64,000 nucleotides of DNA from Coprobacter fastidiosus (GCF_030296935.1 NZ_AP028032.1:1178001-1242000); one strand, 5' to 3'; positions 1 through 9,297 are shown, counted from the stretch's first letter. The notes: generated by a model not told the origin, from the letters alone. Numbers and translations are program-made.

Positions 1-27
1 CCATACTAATTTTCTCATTGCTTTCAT
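1..27 (-). CDS. Probable 5' end of a gene running off the left edge
   Basis: On the minus strand an ATG at 27 opens nine codons (MKAMRKLVW) with no stop before the window edge. The basic start looks like the beginning of a signal peptide. It lies 54 bp downstream of the DUF5689 lipoprotein gene in the same direction, so it may be the next gene of that operon. Exported EEP-type nucleases are often found in such groups, but that identity is only a guess. Nothing more can be said from nine codons. Confidence 0.4.
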
Positions 28-80
28 AGTTAAACTCAATTTAAATTATAATTATTGGTATATTTTATATTGTCTTATTT

Positions 81-1334
81 TTATTGAGGTCTTTCGCCTT
101 CGGCATATTCACGAGGACCATTATAATATTCAAACCCTTCGAGATCATCCAAAGAACGAAGTGTCAATTGATATTTTCCTCCGTAATTATCATTTTTATC
201 ATGAAACCATCCCAAAATAGCCGTTACAGTTCCCACACTTCCTTTTTTCGGAATAAACGTTTCGGCAAAATGGGCATATTCACTCGTTGAAATATATAAT
301 GTTCCCGTATCGTCCGATACCTCTCGAGACATCGGATAACCGATATTGTATTTCTTACTCATATCATAGGTAGAAGGTGCAAAAACCGGACTCAACTGAT
401 GGGCATTTACATTCCCGGTTTTCTCGATAGAGCGACGTAATGAAACAAATTCGGTCTTTAAATCAGCATCTCGATCATTCTTCCATGTAAATTCGACATT
501 CTCAATTTTGATCAACCGTCCGTACCAAGTAGAATCCAACGCTGCAATTTCAGCCATTGTCAATACAGCTTCTTCCGGTACTGTCACTTTACTCTTATCA
601 GGCCATCCGATACGTTGAAAATGGTCATATACCATAGCATAAGGAATACGTCCCGGTTCATAACGGGTCTTGTCATCATTCCGGAAAGAGTAAACTCCCA
701 ATTGCGGCATTTCGGCATAACGTCCCATCATCAAACCGTTACATTTCACGGCAACCACTTGCCCTAACGGGAAAACACCGCTCAAACTTCCGGCATCTAT
801 CGCTACTTTCAACGATTGACGAGTATTCAAATCTTCCAAAACAAAATATTTGTAAATATTAGAAGCAGTATCCGCAGAAATAATACGCCCCTTTATATAA
901 ATATCTTGCGGACCTTCGATCGGATTCAGTGTAAAGAGATTCTTATAAGTCTCTCCTTCTTCCCGATAAATGGTAAATTTCTTACCTTTATATTCGATCG
1001 GCAATTTAAGACGCCCGTCAACATATTCCGCTCCAATAATCGGATATTCCACATCGCCCTGATTCACCGTATAATAAGCGTTTTTTATACTTCCTGTCGC
1101 TTCATCTATCGGAGCATGATAACGTAACGTATCGTCTTTACCGAACACATACAAGCTATCGATTCGGTCATACATTGCCACCAACTCGCCGATAGACATA
1201 TTTGCCGGCCAAACTCGAGGATCGTTTTCCGGTAAAACCGCCATTTCCTGCGTGATCTCATCATAATCATTCACACACGAAGTAAATGATACTGCCGCCA
1301 ATAATGCACAAACTATATATTTAATCTTTTTCAT
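81..1334 (-). CDS. DUF5689-type surface lipoprotein
   Basis: A 417-residue protein with a type II signal peptide and lipobox SFTSC (Cys20), so a lipoprotein probably placed at the outer membrane. Residues about 45-240 fit the DUF5689 family of Bacteroidota, with OB-fold-like strands (YIKGRIISADTASN, then VAVKCNGLMMGRY). A second similar unit begins near residue 260 (WYGRLIKIENVEF). The gene starts 19 bp after the TonB-dependent receptor and is surely co-transcribed with it. By analogy it is a ligand-binding accessory of that receptor. With an exported nuclease-like enzyme next door, a role in nucleic-acid or phosphate-ester scavenging is plausible but inferred. No catalytic motif is seen. Confidence 0.8.
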   Translation of the reverse strand: MKKIKYIVCALLAAVSFTSCVNDYDEITQEMAVLPENDPRVWPANMSIGELVAMYDRIDSLYVFGKDDTLRYHAPIDEATGSIKNAYYTVNQGDVEYPIIGAEYVDGRLKLPIEYKGKKFTIYREEGETYKNLFTLNPIEGPQDIYIKGRIISADTASNIYKYFVLEDLNTRQSLKVAIDAGSLSGVFPLGQVVAVKCNGLMMGRYAEMPQLGVYSFRNDDKTRYEPGRIPYAMVYDHFQRIGWPDKSKVTVPEEAVLTMAEIAALDSTWYGRLIKIENVEFTWKNDRDADLKTEFVSLRRSIEKTGNVNAHQLSPVFAPSTYDMSKKYNIGYPMSREVSDDTGTLYISTSEYAHFAETFIPKKGSVGTVTAILGWFHDKNDNYGGKYQLTLRSLDDLEGFEYYNGPREYAEGERPQ

Positions 1335-1353
1335 AACTATTCTTCGCTAAAAT

Positions 1354-4300
1354 TTAGAACTTGTACCCGAGATTTAAGAAACAGTTGAATCCCCATGCAT
1401 AATAGTATTTATTCGGATAACGATCTACCAACTGAATATCTTTGGTCTGACTCTTATTATTACGTGCTATACGTCCCTGCTGGTAACCGCCGGTAACCAT
1501 ATCTTTATTATTCAAGATATTACTAAAGCTCAAATTAATATTTAACGACTGCTTGCGATTATTCAGATAAAGAACTTTTCCGACCGAAGCATCTAACATA
1601 AATCCGCCTTTCAACTTTTCTTGTGTACCGAACATTTCTACCAAAGCCTTGTCTTGAGCATACTTGCCGCTTTTTCTCTCTTCAGCCGTATATGTTCCTT
1701 TCTTACGATAACCGCTGTATTGAATATCCTGTCCGGCTTCATCTTGATAAGTACCGCCGTAATAGTTCATTTCGGTAAAATGAGAAGGAGAGAAATCGAG
1801 ATAATTATTATCGAAATACGAAAGCGTTATATCGGCAAACCACATTTTCGGATGGAAATAATCCAAAGTTATACTGGCTGCTAATTGAGGCCCGTTATTT
1901 ACCTTCAAATCTTTGATATATACCCGTTCACGAATATCCGACTTTTTAGCGGCTTCAGCATTTACAGGCAATTCTCCGGTCAACAGATTCGCACCGTTCT
2001 CCGCACTCATCGTTCCCATTGCGTCATCGGTATAACGATAATCACCGTAAGTTCCCGCCAGTTCGACAGAGAAGCTATTGTTCAGTTTTACGGAGATTCC
2101 GGCTTCGACACCCATATAACGTTTATTTACACCCGATAACGTATGGTTAATGTATGTACGGAATTCATCGTTGTAGTACCCTGTACCTTCTACTCCGTCA
2201 CGGGTAATCGTATGGAATCCGGTAATACGCCCTTTAACAATCGGAGTCGTAAATTGGTAGGTCAGGTCATAAGAATAAATTTTTTCAGAAGGCAAATCTT
2301 CCAAACGATACTGTTTCGGATTCTTCGGATTCACCACGACTTTTTGTATTTGCGTGTCCTTAACACGAGGGGCGACATAAGCATACCCGGCATAAGGAGC
2401 GCGAGTCTCTACCAAGCCGTTCAAAACCAAACGTTGGCGACCGTTGATCTTATATACCAATCCCGCCTTGAAACTCGGATCATAAAAACTCAAGGATTTT
2501 CCTTTCCCGTAAGACTGAACTCCGATAACCGCAGCACGACCGTTCTCCATCTTTCCCTCACGCCAGAAAGTCGTATAAGTAAATCTCGCTGCATAAGAAA
2601 GATCGAATTTCGTCCAATTCCACTCATTTTGGGCAAATACCCCGGCTTTTACAATGTGCATATTATAGTCATACCCGAAACGATCACCTTCTACAATTTT
2701 CCGGTTCGGATGACGAAGGTCATTTTGTATAATCGTCATATTCCCGGTAAAGTCTCGTTCGGCAAACTGGTCAATATCGATCCATTGATTACCGCCTAAC
2801 AGATCGTTCATTGTCTTGTAGTGCATACCCCTCGAATAATTGGCTTCGACTCCTGCCGTAAGTTTAAGACGACGGTTTATCTGATTTGAATAAACAGAGT
2901 TTAATGCCGTAGTCATCAAATCGTTATGACGTTCTTCCAACACATACTTGGCACTTCCGTCAGGGTTAGCGACATTATTCAAATAATTAGACTGATATAA
3001 GGAGTTCCAATTGATTTGCGTTACATCCGTATTATTGTTTACCCATTGCCCGGTCAGTTCATCCACTAAATCCTGATCTACATTACCCATTATTATATCC
3101 ATGTGATTCTGTTGGTCTTCAAGTCCATACGATCCGAGAACATCATTGATTTGATAACTCGGCAAATTGCGGTAATAATCGGGACGCGGATCGGCTGCAT
3201 TATAAAAACCGAGAGCCGTATTACTGTAATTGCTATAATGGAATCCGAAACCGGTTTTCAAATTTTGCTTATCCGTAATCTTAAAATCCCAATTGGCAAC
3301 GACAGTAGGATCGAAGCTGTTCACCACGCGAGAACTTCTTTTTTCTCCATTCTGGTATCCCCAATACGGATTATAATAAATACCTCTGAAATCATAAACC
3401 TCCTGAGTCACTGCAGCCGATTGCGAACGTTTTGTAGGAGCTCCGTAAGTTGCCAATGAAATGCTATGACGATCATTGATCATTTTTTCTGCCGAAAGAA
3501 AATAACCCCAAGAATTATAGAATGTTCCTTCTATAATACCCTCTTTTGCCCAACGCCATACTGCAGATCCGGTAAATGCCCAGCCGTTATTCATCAAACC
3601 GGTAGAGTGTGTAGCCGTAGCCCGCATATTATACGAACGATTAGAATAGGCAACGCTTGCTTTTGTTCCGGCTGCAAATGCCGTAGCCCGAGTATTGATG
3701 TTCGTCGTTCCTCCCAGACTGCCGAAAGCAAACGGAGCATTCTCAATACCATTAATTACATCCTTATTTCTAAACGCATCGTTCAGTCCCCCAAGGCTCG
3801 AATAATTGAAACGTCCTCGTTCCTGATCATTGAAATTGATACCGTTTATATAAGTCGTAGATGCCGACTGATCATAACCTCTTATAGAAAAACGCATCGG
3901 ACTGTAATTGTAACTGGCTGCATTCAGATAAATATCATCTGAAGCTCCGGATAAATAAGAAGATGATTGAGACGAAGTTTCATTATCGTCATCCAAAACC
4001 GACTCATCAAAAAGCTGTATATTCTCTTCTTGCTGACTGGCTTTCTCTACTCTAATTAAGGCGATATTACCAAGATCGATTTTTTCATCCTTGCCAATCA
4101 GAATACTCTGCTGGTAAGGCTGGTAGTCTGCCGAAACGACTAAAAGTTCGTCGGCTCCGGAAGATAAATTTTTGAAAATAAATACTCCGTCTTTAGAAGA
4201 CGTTACCGAAATGTTCTTGTTTTTTAAAGAAACCTTAACACCGGCAATCGGTGCTTTGGTTCCAAAGTCTATAAGTACTCCTCTCAACGACGCCTTTTGA

Positions 4301-4356
4301 GCAAAAGCGGAAACACTGAAAAAAAGCATTATAAACAGCCATAAATTTCGATTCAT
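1354..4356 (-). CDS. TonB-dependent outer-membrane receptor
   Basis: A 1000-residue SusC-like receptor. It has a signal peptide ending ...SAFAQ, a CarboxypepD_reg-like domain at about 22-100 (SLRGVLIDFGTKAPIAGV), a plug at about 130-240 (MRFSIRGYDQ, FAFGSLGGTTNINTRA), and then a 22-stranded-type barrel ending in an aromatic (LNLGYKF), the outer-membrane assembly signal. Length is normal for the family. It imports an unknown ligand with TonB/ExbBD energy. The DUF5689 lipoprotein gene follows 19 bp downstream. A divergent EEP-family secreted enzyme starts 452 bp upstream. No SusD partner is present, so DUF5689 probably takes that place. The substrate is not evident from sequence. Confidence 0.92.
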   Translation of the reverse strand: MNRNLWLFIMLFFSVSAFAQKASLRGVLIDFGTKAPIAGVKVSLKNKNISVTSSKDGVFIFKNLSSGADELLVVSADYQPYQQSILIGKDEKIDLGNIALIRVEKASQQEENIQLFDESVLDDDNETSSQSSSYLSGASDDIYLNAASYNYSPMRFSIRGYDQSASTTYINGINFNDQERGRFNYSSLGGLNDAFRNKDVINGIENAPFAFGSLGGTTNINTRATAFAAGTKASVAYSNRSYNMRATATHSTGLMNNGWAFTGSAVWRWAKEGIIEGTFYNSWGYFLSAEKMINDRHSISLATYGAPTKRSQSAAVTQEVYDFRGIYYNPYWGYQNGEKRSSRVVNSFDPTVVANWDFKITDKQNLKTGFGFHYSNYSNTALGFYNAADPRPDYYRNLPSYQINDVLGSYGLEDQQNHMDIIMGNVDQDLVDELTGQWVNNNTDVTQINWNSLYQSNYLNNVANPDGSAKYVLEERHNDLMTTALNSVYSNQINRRLKLTAGVEANYSRGMHYKTMNDLLGGNQWIDIDQFAERDFTGNMTIIQNDLRHPNRKIVEGDRFGYDYNMHIVKAGVFAQNEWNWTKFDLSYAARFTYTTFWREGKMENGRAAVIGVQSYGKGKSLSFYDPSFKAGLVYKINGRQRLVLNGLVETRAPYAGYAYVAPRVKDTQIQKVVVNPKNPKQYRLEDLPSEKIYSYDLTYQFTTPIVKGRITGFHTITRDGVEGTGYYNDEFRTYINHTLSGVNKRYMGVEAGISVKLNNSFSVELAGTYGDYRYTDDAMGTMSAENGANLLTGELPVNAEAAKKSDIRERVYIKDLKVNNGPQLAASITLDYFHPKMWFADITLSYFDNNYLDFSPSHFTEMNYYGGTYQDEAGQDIQYSGYRKKGTYTAEERKSGKYAQDKALVEMFGTQEKLKGGFMLDASVGKVLYLNNRKQSLNINLSFSNILNNKDMVTGGYQQGRIARNNKSQTKDIQLVDRYPNKYYYAWGFNCFLNLGYKF

Positions 4357-4808
4357 AAAATACGTAGGTTTAGTTTATAATTTGTTGTTGTTGTGTCTCT
4401 ATCATACTTCCCTATATTTTTAGGAGCGAAATAGTTGGGCAAATTAATATATTTTTTTTGATTATTCATATTACATTCGCATTATATTTTCTACACAGAT
4501 GTGTTAAAAGTAAGTATTTACTTTTCTTTTCAAAAGATGAGAGCGCTTGCAAATTATCAATTAAAACCCCATATACCACTCACTATAAATACATTACACG
4601 ATACACGCAGATAAAATCCTTACAATTTTCTGAAATTTCATAGAAACGAGATGTTTATTTCATTTTTTTTTCGAATCTTTGTATTATGATATGCTGTTCT
4701 TACGCGGTTTTCAAAATTCGTTTTCCCGTAAAGCATGTTTAATATGCAAATACCAGTTATAAATTGTAAGGAATAATTTTACAGATTAGAAACTAAATAT
4801 TTTGACTT
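4357..4808. other. Divergent promoter region without a gene
   Basis: This 452-bp AT-rich gap separates the minus-strand TonB receptor from the plus-strand EEP-family gene and should hold both promoters. No clean TAnnTTTG element is present. The nearest are AATCTTTGT around 4674-4682 (plus) and TTAATTTGC around 4438-4446 (minus). A 61-codon ORF inside has no coding character. No hairpin or repeat stands out. Confidence 0.5.
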
Positions 4809-5870
4809 ATGAAAAAATGCAGCTTACTTCTGGCATTAATCTTTTTATGCTTCCTATCATTAAGTGCTCAAAACAATGAACAAAGGAAACAATTCGCCGT
4901 ATATGCCGTTGCTTTTTATAACCTTGAAAACCTGTTCGACACAATCGACCAGCCGGACGTTTTGGACGAAGAATTCACTCCTCATGGCGGAATGCGTTGG
5001 ACTTCATTGAAATACAACAACAAATTGAAAAATATGTCCTATGCCATCAGCCAACTGGCTACCGACGGACCGTTTCCTCTGCCAAACGGTCCTGCAATCA
5101 TCGGTATATCCGAAATTGAAAATCGGGGTGTAGTGGAAGACCTTATCAAAACCGGTAAACTGGCAGAAAGAAATTACGGAATCGTTCATTACGACTCACC
5201 CGACAGACGTGGCGTAGATGTAGGTCTTATATACGATAAAGACCAGTTTACTCTCGAAAACAGCGATAGTTTCAGGCTGGTATATCCTGCAGACACCTCG
5301 TTGCGTACTCGGGATCAATTATTGGTAAACGGCATACTCGGAGGAGAACGGGTACATATAATCGTAAATCACTGGCCTTCAAGATTAGGAGGAGAGAAAC
5401 AATCAAGACCTAAAAGAGAAGCTGCCGCTGCATTGACCAAACATATTGCCGACTCGGTACTGACTGCTGATCCGAACTCTAAAGTCATTATTATGGGAGA
5501 TTTAAACGATGATCCTAACAATACCAGCTGCAAAGTTGTCTTAGGAGCTAAAAAAGACCAGAAAGATGTTAAGCCGGGAGGTTACTATAACACGATGTGG
5601 AACTTTTTTGACAAAGGCATCGGATCATTAGCTTATCAGGGATCATGGAATCTTTTCGACCAGATCATTATCTCAGAGAATTTTTTAGGTAAAGACCGCT
5701 CTACACTAAAATTTATCAAAGCAGAAATATTCAACCGAGATTTTCTGAAACAAACAGAAGGTAAATATAAAGGATATCCCAAAAGAACACATGCCGGAGG
5801 GGTATATCTGAACGGATATAGCGACCATTTCCCGACACTTATTTATCTGGCAAAAGAAGTAAACCGATAG
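4809..5870 (+). CDS. Secreted endonuclease/exonuclease/phosphatase-family protein
   Basis: A 353-residue exported enzyme with a signal peptide cleaved near LSLSAQ. The EEP (DNase I-like) fold is shown by its ordered motifs: FYNLENLFDT near 37, GISEIENRGV near 100 (metal-binding Glu), IIVNHWPSRLGG near 180 (catalytic His), IMGDLNDDP near 227 (Asp/Asn pair) and YSDHFP near 340 (final Asp-His). All catalytic positions look intact, so it is probably an active metal-dependent phosphodiesterase or nuclease in the periplasm or at the surface. It is divergent from the TonB receptor/DUF5689 pair, which suggests degradation of a phosphodiester polymer outside the cell and uptake of the product. The exact substrate is inferred only. 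Confidence 0.88.
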   Translation: MKKCSLLLALIFLCFLSLSAQNNEQRKQFAVYAVAFYNLENLFDTIDQPDVLDEEFTPHGGMRWTSLKYNNKLKNMSYAISQLATDGPFPLPNGPAIIGISEIENRGVVEDLIKTGKLAERNYGIVHYDSPDRRGVDVGLIYDKDQFTLENSDSFRLVYPADTSLRTRDQLLVNGILGGERVHIIVNHWPSRLGGEKQSRPKREAAAALTKHIADSVLTADPNSKVIIMGDLNDDPNNTSCKVVLGAKKDQKDVKPGGYYNTMWNFFDKGIGSLAYQGSWNLFDQIIISENFLGKDRSTLKFIKAEIFNRDFLKQTEGKYKGYPKRTHAGGVYLNGYSDHFPTLIYLAKEVNR

Positions 5871-5902
5871 TAAAACAGAACGTATCGATTATTCGATAAT
5901 CC

Positions 5903-5942
5903 AAAAATCACACACTCTTTAAATGGGTGTGTGATTTTTTAT
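5903..5942 (+). terminator. Intrinsic terminator after the EEP gene
   Basis: Inverted repeat AAAATCACACAC / GTGTGTGATTTT with an 11-nt loop and a run of six Ts, 33 bp after the EEP stop codon. The next gene has its own -7 element downstream. Confidence 0.85.
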
Positions 5943-6034
5943 CTACCCCCGGATATTCTCCAATGAAAAAGCATAAGAATCAGACAAACAACAAATAATT
6001 TGTTATAACCAAAGTCTATCCCAATAATAAATCG

Positions 6035-6043
6035 TATTTTTGC
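6035..6043 (+). promoter_or_regulatory. Candidate -7 element for the BASS-type transporter
   Basis: TATTTTTGC matches the Bacteroidota -7 consensus TAnnTTTGY and lies about 80 bp before the likely ATG. No TTTG sits at the expected 19-21 bp upstream, so the promoter is either weak or activated. Confidence 0.5.
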
Positions 6044-6122
6044 ACCATCAAAAAATTATAAGATACAATAAAAGAGAGAGAAACATAACGGAATTTTCTG
6101 ATTGTTTCTCGTTTATTTTTAT

Positions 6123-7028
6123 ATGATGATTATGTTGCAGAAACTCAAAACATACATGTTGCCTATCGCCATGATAGTAGGGGCGATATTTTATAAATAT
6201 GTCGAATCAGTATCTTTTTTGACTCCTTACCTTATCTTTTCTATGCTGTTGATCACCTACTGCAAATTGTCTTTACGCAACATGAATATATCCCCGCTTC
6301 ATTTTTGGTTACTATTGATACAAATATTCGGAAGCCTGCTGGTCTATTACTTTTTGTTACCTCTCGACTCGATGATAGCAGAAGGAACATTTATCTGTAT
6401 ATTCGCTCCTACGGCAACAGCAGCAGCCGTTATCACGGGTATGTTAGGAGGCGATATAGCCTGTTTGGCGACATACAGTCTTCTCAGTAATATGACCGTA
6501 GCCCTGACATCTCCCATCATCTTCTCTTTCATGGAAGCACACGGGACAATGCCGTTTTGGGAATCATTTCTGGTTATATGCAAACAGATGATCCCTCTCC
6601 TCATCTTGCCATTTATTGCAGCAATTTTTCTGAGGAAGTTTTTTCCTAAAGCGCATAATGCCTTACAAAACCGTCAAAGCATATCATTCTATATGTGGGC
6701 TATATCTCTCACTATAGTGATGGGAAAAACAGTTTCTTTCATAATCAATCAGGGATCGGGAAATATCAAGGAAGAAATTTTAATTGCTCTTTTCGCACTA
6801 ATCGCCTGTATCGCTCAATTCATTATCGGGAAATGGGTCGGATATAAAAACAATAACTTAATCGCCGGAGGTCAAGGATTGGGTCAGAAAAATACGGTTC
6901 TTGCCATTTGGATGGCTCTCATTTATCTGCACCCTCTGGCTTCCATAGGACCTGCATCTTATGTCGTGTGGCAAAACAGCATCAATTCTTGGCAACTTTG
7001 GAAAAAGCAAAAAGATTTAAAAAAGTAA
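6123..7028 (+). CDS. BASS-like (bile acid:sodium symporter superfamily) membrane transporter
   Basis: About 301 residues with nine or ten hydrophobic segments. Two conserved pieces recall the BASS fold: the unwound-helix motif APTATAAAVITGMLGGD near 95-115, and GGQGLGQKNTVLAIWMA followed by SIGPASYVVWQN near 250-285. Such proteins are sodium-coupled carriers of organic anions, and the substrate here is unknown. The longest reading frame begins at a TTG at 6102. ATG codons at 6123, 6126 and 6132 are better starts. It stands alone between terminators. Bile-acid uptake should not be assumed from the family name. Confidence 0.75.
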   Translation: MMIMLQKLKTYMLPIAMIVGAIFYKYVESVSFLTPYLIFSMLLITYCKLSLRNMNISPLHFWLLLIQIFGSLLVYYFLLPLDSMIAEGTFICIFAPTATAAAVITGMLGGDIACLATYSLLSNMTVALTSPIIFSFMEAHGTMPFWESFLVICKQMIPLLILPFIAAIFLRKFFPKAHNALQNRQSISFYMWAISLTIVMGKTVSFIINQGSGNIKEEILIALFALIACIAQFIIGKWVGYKNNNLIAGGQGLGQKNTVLAIWMALIYLHPLASIGPASYVVWQNSINSWQLWKKQKDLKK

Positions 7029-7114
7029 AATAGACACGATCAATCTACATTCAACATTTTATATTCGATTCATCTAATTTTTTTTATTATCTCAATTTTT
7101 CTAAATATAAATAA

Positions 7115-7140
7115 TAAGGTTACCGCATGCGGTAACCTTA
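7115..7140. terminator. Perfect 26-bp palindrome between convergent genes
   Basis: TAAGGTTACCGCA followed by its exact reverse complement, lying between the transporter (plus) and the MBL-fold gene (minus). It probably works as a bidirectional terminator, although the T-runs on both sides are poor. Perfect symmetry without a loop could also mark a protein-binding site. Confidence 0.65.
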
Positions 7141-7161
7141 CATTAAAAAGGAAACCCGACT

Positions 7162-7995
7162 TTATTTATAAAATATATTAGCCAACTCTGTTAACCCGGC
7201 TTCTCCCGGCAAATCGGGATAAGTCTTTTTCATGGCTGCGATAAATGAATCGGCCGTTTTATTTGCTGCAATTATACGCTTCATTGTTTTCAAATAATCA
7301 ATTTTAAATTCTACCATATCTTTTTTCGCAGCACCCCCGTGTCCGCCGATAAAATATTCACAACCGGATTTTAAAGCCCTCTCCGCTTCTGTTATTTCCG
7401 CATCAATCGCAGTTAAAGAAGATATTTGCAAATGGCTGGCATGGGATTTTGCAGGTGTCCAATGCGTATAATAGACCTTATCACCGATTATAATACTTGC
7501 CGCCGGAAAATCGGTTGGAGCTCCTTTTTGAAAAGAGAACTTCACGCCATCCCAATATTGAGTACTTCCCAAAGGAATTTCCTCTGTTTTTCCGGTTGGC
7601 ATGGGAACTATGGCATCACCAAATATTTTTGCAAAATTCTGCATCATTCCGCCGTAAACACTCCCCTTGACAAAATCCGGCATTCCCTCAATCATCACGA
7701 CATCATGATTACCCGTTCCGCCTACATGATAATCGGTGATAATTTTCTGTACAGGTTTATTTAATGAAACCACATAAGCGTCAAATTCCGATACATTATC
7801 TTTAAACAGCGGCTGTTCCAAAGTAACAAGCCCGGTCTTGCCCTCTATAATGTAGCTTGCATCTCCAAGTGCATCATTCGTATTATATACATGAAGTTTG
7901 AAACTGCCTAAATCCAAGACCTCAAAATTTCCTTTTATCTGTGCTTCTGCCACTACCGCCACAAAAACCAGTAATAATAAAAATATCTTTTTCAT
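7162..7995 (-). CDS. Exported MBL-fold protein with a degenerate metal site
   Basis: A 277-residue protein with a clear signal peptide (to ...VVAEAQ), so periplasmic. The body follows the metallo-beta-lactamase fold: LVTLEQPLFKDN, then the metal-motif region IITDYHVGGTGNHD near 90-103, THWTPAKSHASHLQ near 178-191, and YFIGGHGG near 215-222. The usual HxHxDH is shortened to DYH, so at least one zinc ligand is missing and hydrolase activity is doubtful. It starts 16 bp after the NAD(P)-binding reductase gene and is probably co-transcribed with it. Both may answer to the divergent HxlR regulator. Substrate unknown. Confidence 0.75.
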   Translation of the reverse strand: MKKIFLLLLVFVAVVAEAQIKGNFEVLDLGSFKLHVYNTNDALGDASYIIEGKTGLVTLEQPLFKDNVSEFDAYVVSLNKPVQKIITDYHVGGTGNHDVVMIEGMPDFVKGSVYGGMMQNFAKIFGDAIVPMPTGKTEEIPLGSTQYWDGVKFSFQKGAPTDFPAASIIIGDKVYYTHWTPAKSHASHLQISSLTAIDAEITEAERALKSGCEYFIGGHGGAAKKDMVEFKIDYLKTMKRIIAANKTADSFIAAMKKTYPDLPGEAGLTELANIFYK

Positions 7996-8011
7996 AATTT
8001 CTATATTTTAT

Positions 8012-8662
8012 TTAATAACCGATAGTAAAACGTTCCCGATGGTGATTTGCCTGTTCCATCTCATCTACCATTGCAACCGCATAATCTTCTACTGAAATAT
8101 GACTGTTCCCATTTTCGTCAACAATAAGATCGTCCTTTCCCAAACGGAACTTTCCTGTACGTTGTCCCGGTTCAAGAGTTCCGGCAGGGGAGAAAAACAC
8201 CCAGTCGATTTCTTTTTCGTTGCACAATGTATTTAGGTAAAACTCACCTAAAGATTTCACACCACCCATAATCTCAGCAGGAATTGCACCTGAATCCACC
8301 ACTCTAACCCCCGGAGCGCAGAATAAAGTACCAGCACCACCGACACACAACAGTCGTTTAATACCTGATTGCTTCACCGCTTTGAGGATTAATGGATAAT
8401 TTTTCAACGTTTCTTTGTAAATGTCAGGGTTTGTCCAGCCGGGATTATAAGCGCTGATAACAACATCTTTTCCCTTACAAGTAGCAGCTATCGTTTCCAC
8501 ATCAGATACATCTGCTTTAACTACTGATAAATTACTGTTACTAATTGCAATCTTTTCAGGATTGCGAACTATTGCTGTAACCTTGTTTCCTCTGTTCAAT
8601 AACTCATTAAGGATTGCAGTTCCAACAAAACCGCTTGCTCCGATCAATACTACATGCTTCAT
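8012..8662 (-). CDS. NAD(P)-binding atypical SDR / NmrA-like reductase
   Basis: A 216-residue single-domain Rossmann protein. The dinucleotide-binding loop GASGFVGTAIL sits at residues 7-17, NPEKI near 35 marks the end of beta-2, and VVISAYNPG near 70 follows beta-4. It resembles the short NAD(P)H-binding reductases (YwnB/NmrA-like) often placed beside HxlR regulators. It lacks the YxxxK of classical SDRs, as these relatives do. It is cytoplasmic and the first gene of a probable two-gene operon with the MBL-fold gene. The divergent HxlR gene suggests induction by a reactive or electrophilic compound, which is inference. Confidence 0.8.
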   Translation of the reverse strand: MKHVVLIGASGFVGTAILNELLNRGNKVTAIVRNPEKIAISNSNLSVVKADVSDVETIAATCKGKDVVISAYNPGWTNPDIYKETLKNYPLILKAVKQSGIKRLLCVGGAGTLFCAPGVRVVDSGAIPAEIMGGVKSLGEFYLNTLCNEKEIDWVFFSPAGTLEPGQRTGKFRLGKDDLIVDENGNSHISVEDYAVAMVDEMEQANHHRERFTIGY

Positions 8663-8773
8663 AACTATAAATATTTAATAATCAATATTACTATCCAAAA
8701 GATCGTTTATCTCTTTTCGGATGCAAAAATGAAATTCTTTTTTTAGTTATACAAGAAGGCACTTTGTACTCAG

Positions 8774-8795
8774 ATAGTTACCGATATGAAACTAT
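8774..8795. promoter_or_regulatory. Candidate HxlR operator dyad
   Basis: ATAGTT and AACTAT form a 6-bp inverted repeat with a 10-bp spacer in the 251-bp gap between the divergent reductase and HxlR genes. The half-site spacing suits a dimeric winged-helix regulator. No second copy was confirmed, so this is suggestive only. Confidence 0.35.
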
Positions 8796-8882
8796 TGTTG
8801 ATTATAAAGAATTTGAAAAATATACATTTAACACTATTTAAACAATTACTATTTTATTCTTGCTTGTTTGAAGAATGTTTGT

Positions 8883-8891
8883 TACTTTTGT
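8883..8891 (+). promoter_or_regulatory. -7 element for the HxlR gene
   Basis: TACTTTTGT matches TAnnTTTGY exactly and lies 22 bp before the ATG at 8914. A TTTG at 8867-8870 is too close to serve as the -33 element, so that element is not clear. Confidence 0.6.
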
Positions 8892-8913
8892 AGTGTAATA
8901 TAGAAAAGATAGT

Positions 8914-9285
8914 ATGGTAAGAACAAAAATACAAAATGAATTATATCCCGATTGCCCTATTCGGAATATACTTGCTCGCATAAGTGACAAATGGTCGATA
9001 TTAGTTCTTTTTACATTAAACCAATCTGCATTAATGCGTTTTAATACCTTGCAAAAAAATATCCCGGACATTTCACAGAAAATGCTGACTGTGACTTTAA
9101 GAACCCTTGAAGAGGACGGATTTGTCAAAAGAAAAGTATATGCCGAAGTGCCGCCAAGGGTTGAATATTCGCTGACAGAGAGAGCCATCTCCTTATTGCC
9201 CCATATCAATGATCTGATAACATGGGCAAAAAATAACATGGATGCCATCTTAACAGACAGAATACAGAACAAGCAAAAATCTTAG
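8914..9285 (+). CDS. HxlR-family winged-helix transcriptional regulator
   Basis: A 123-residue protein of standard HxlR length. The family signature runs from CPIRNILARISDKWSILVLFTL (about 12-33, including the conserved Cys) through the recognition region ISQKMLTVTLRTLEEDGFVKRK and the wing PPRVEYSLTERA. HxlR proteins are dimeric repressors or activators, several sensing electrophiles or oxidants through the N-terminal Cys. It is transcribed away from the reductase/MBL operon, its likely target. No N-terminal extension or extra domain is present. Confidence 0.9.
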   Translation: MVRTKIQNELYPDCPIRNILARISDKWSILVLFTLNQSALMRFNTLQKNIPDISQKMLTVTLRTLEEDGFVKRKVYAEVPPRVEYSLTERAISLLPHINDLITWAKNNMDAILTDRIQNKQKS

Positions 9286-9297
9286 TTCTATAAATTT

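Noticed and set aside
4458-4643. 61-codon ORF in the TonB receptor/EEP gap
   Set aside because: AT-rich, no signal peptide or motif, no promoter or ribosome-binding site; composition is that of intergenic DNA.
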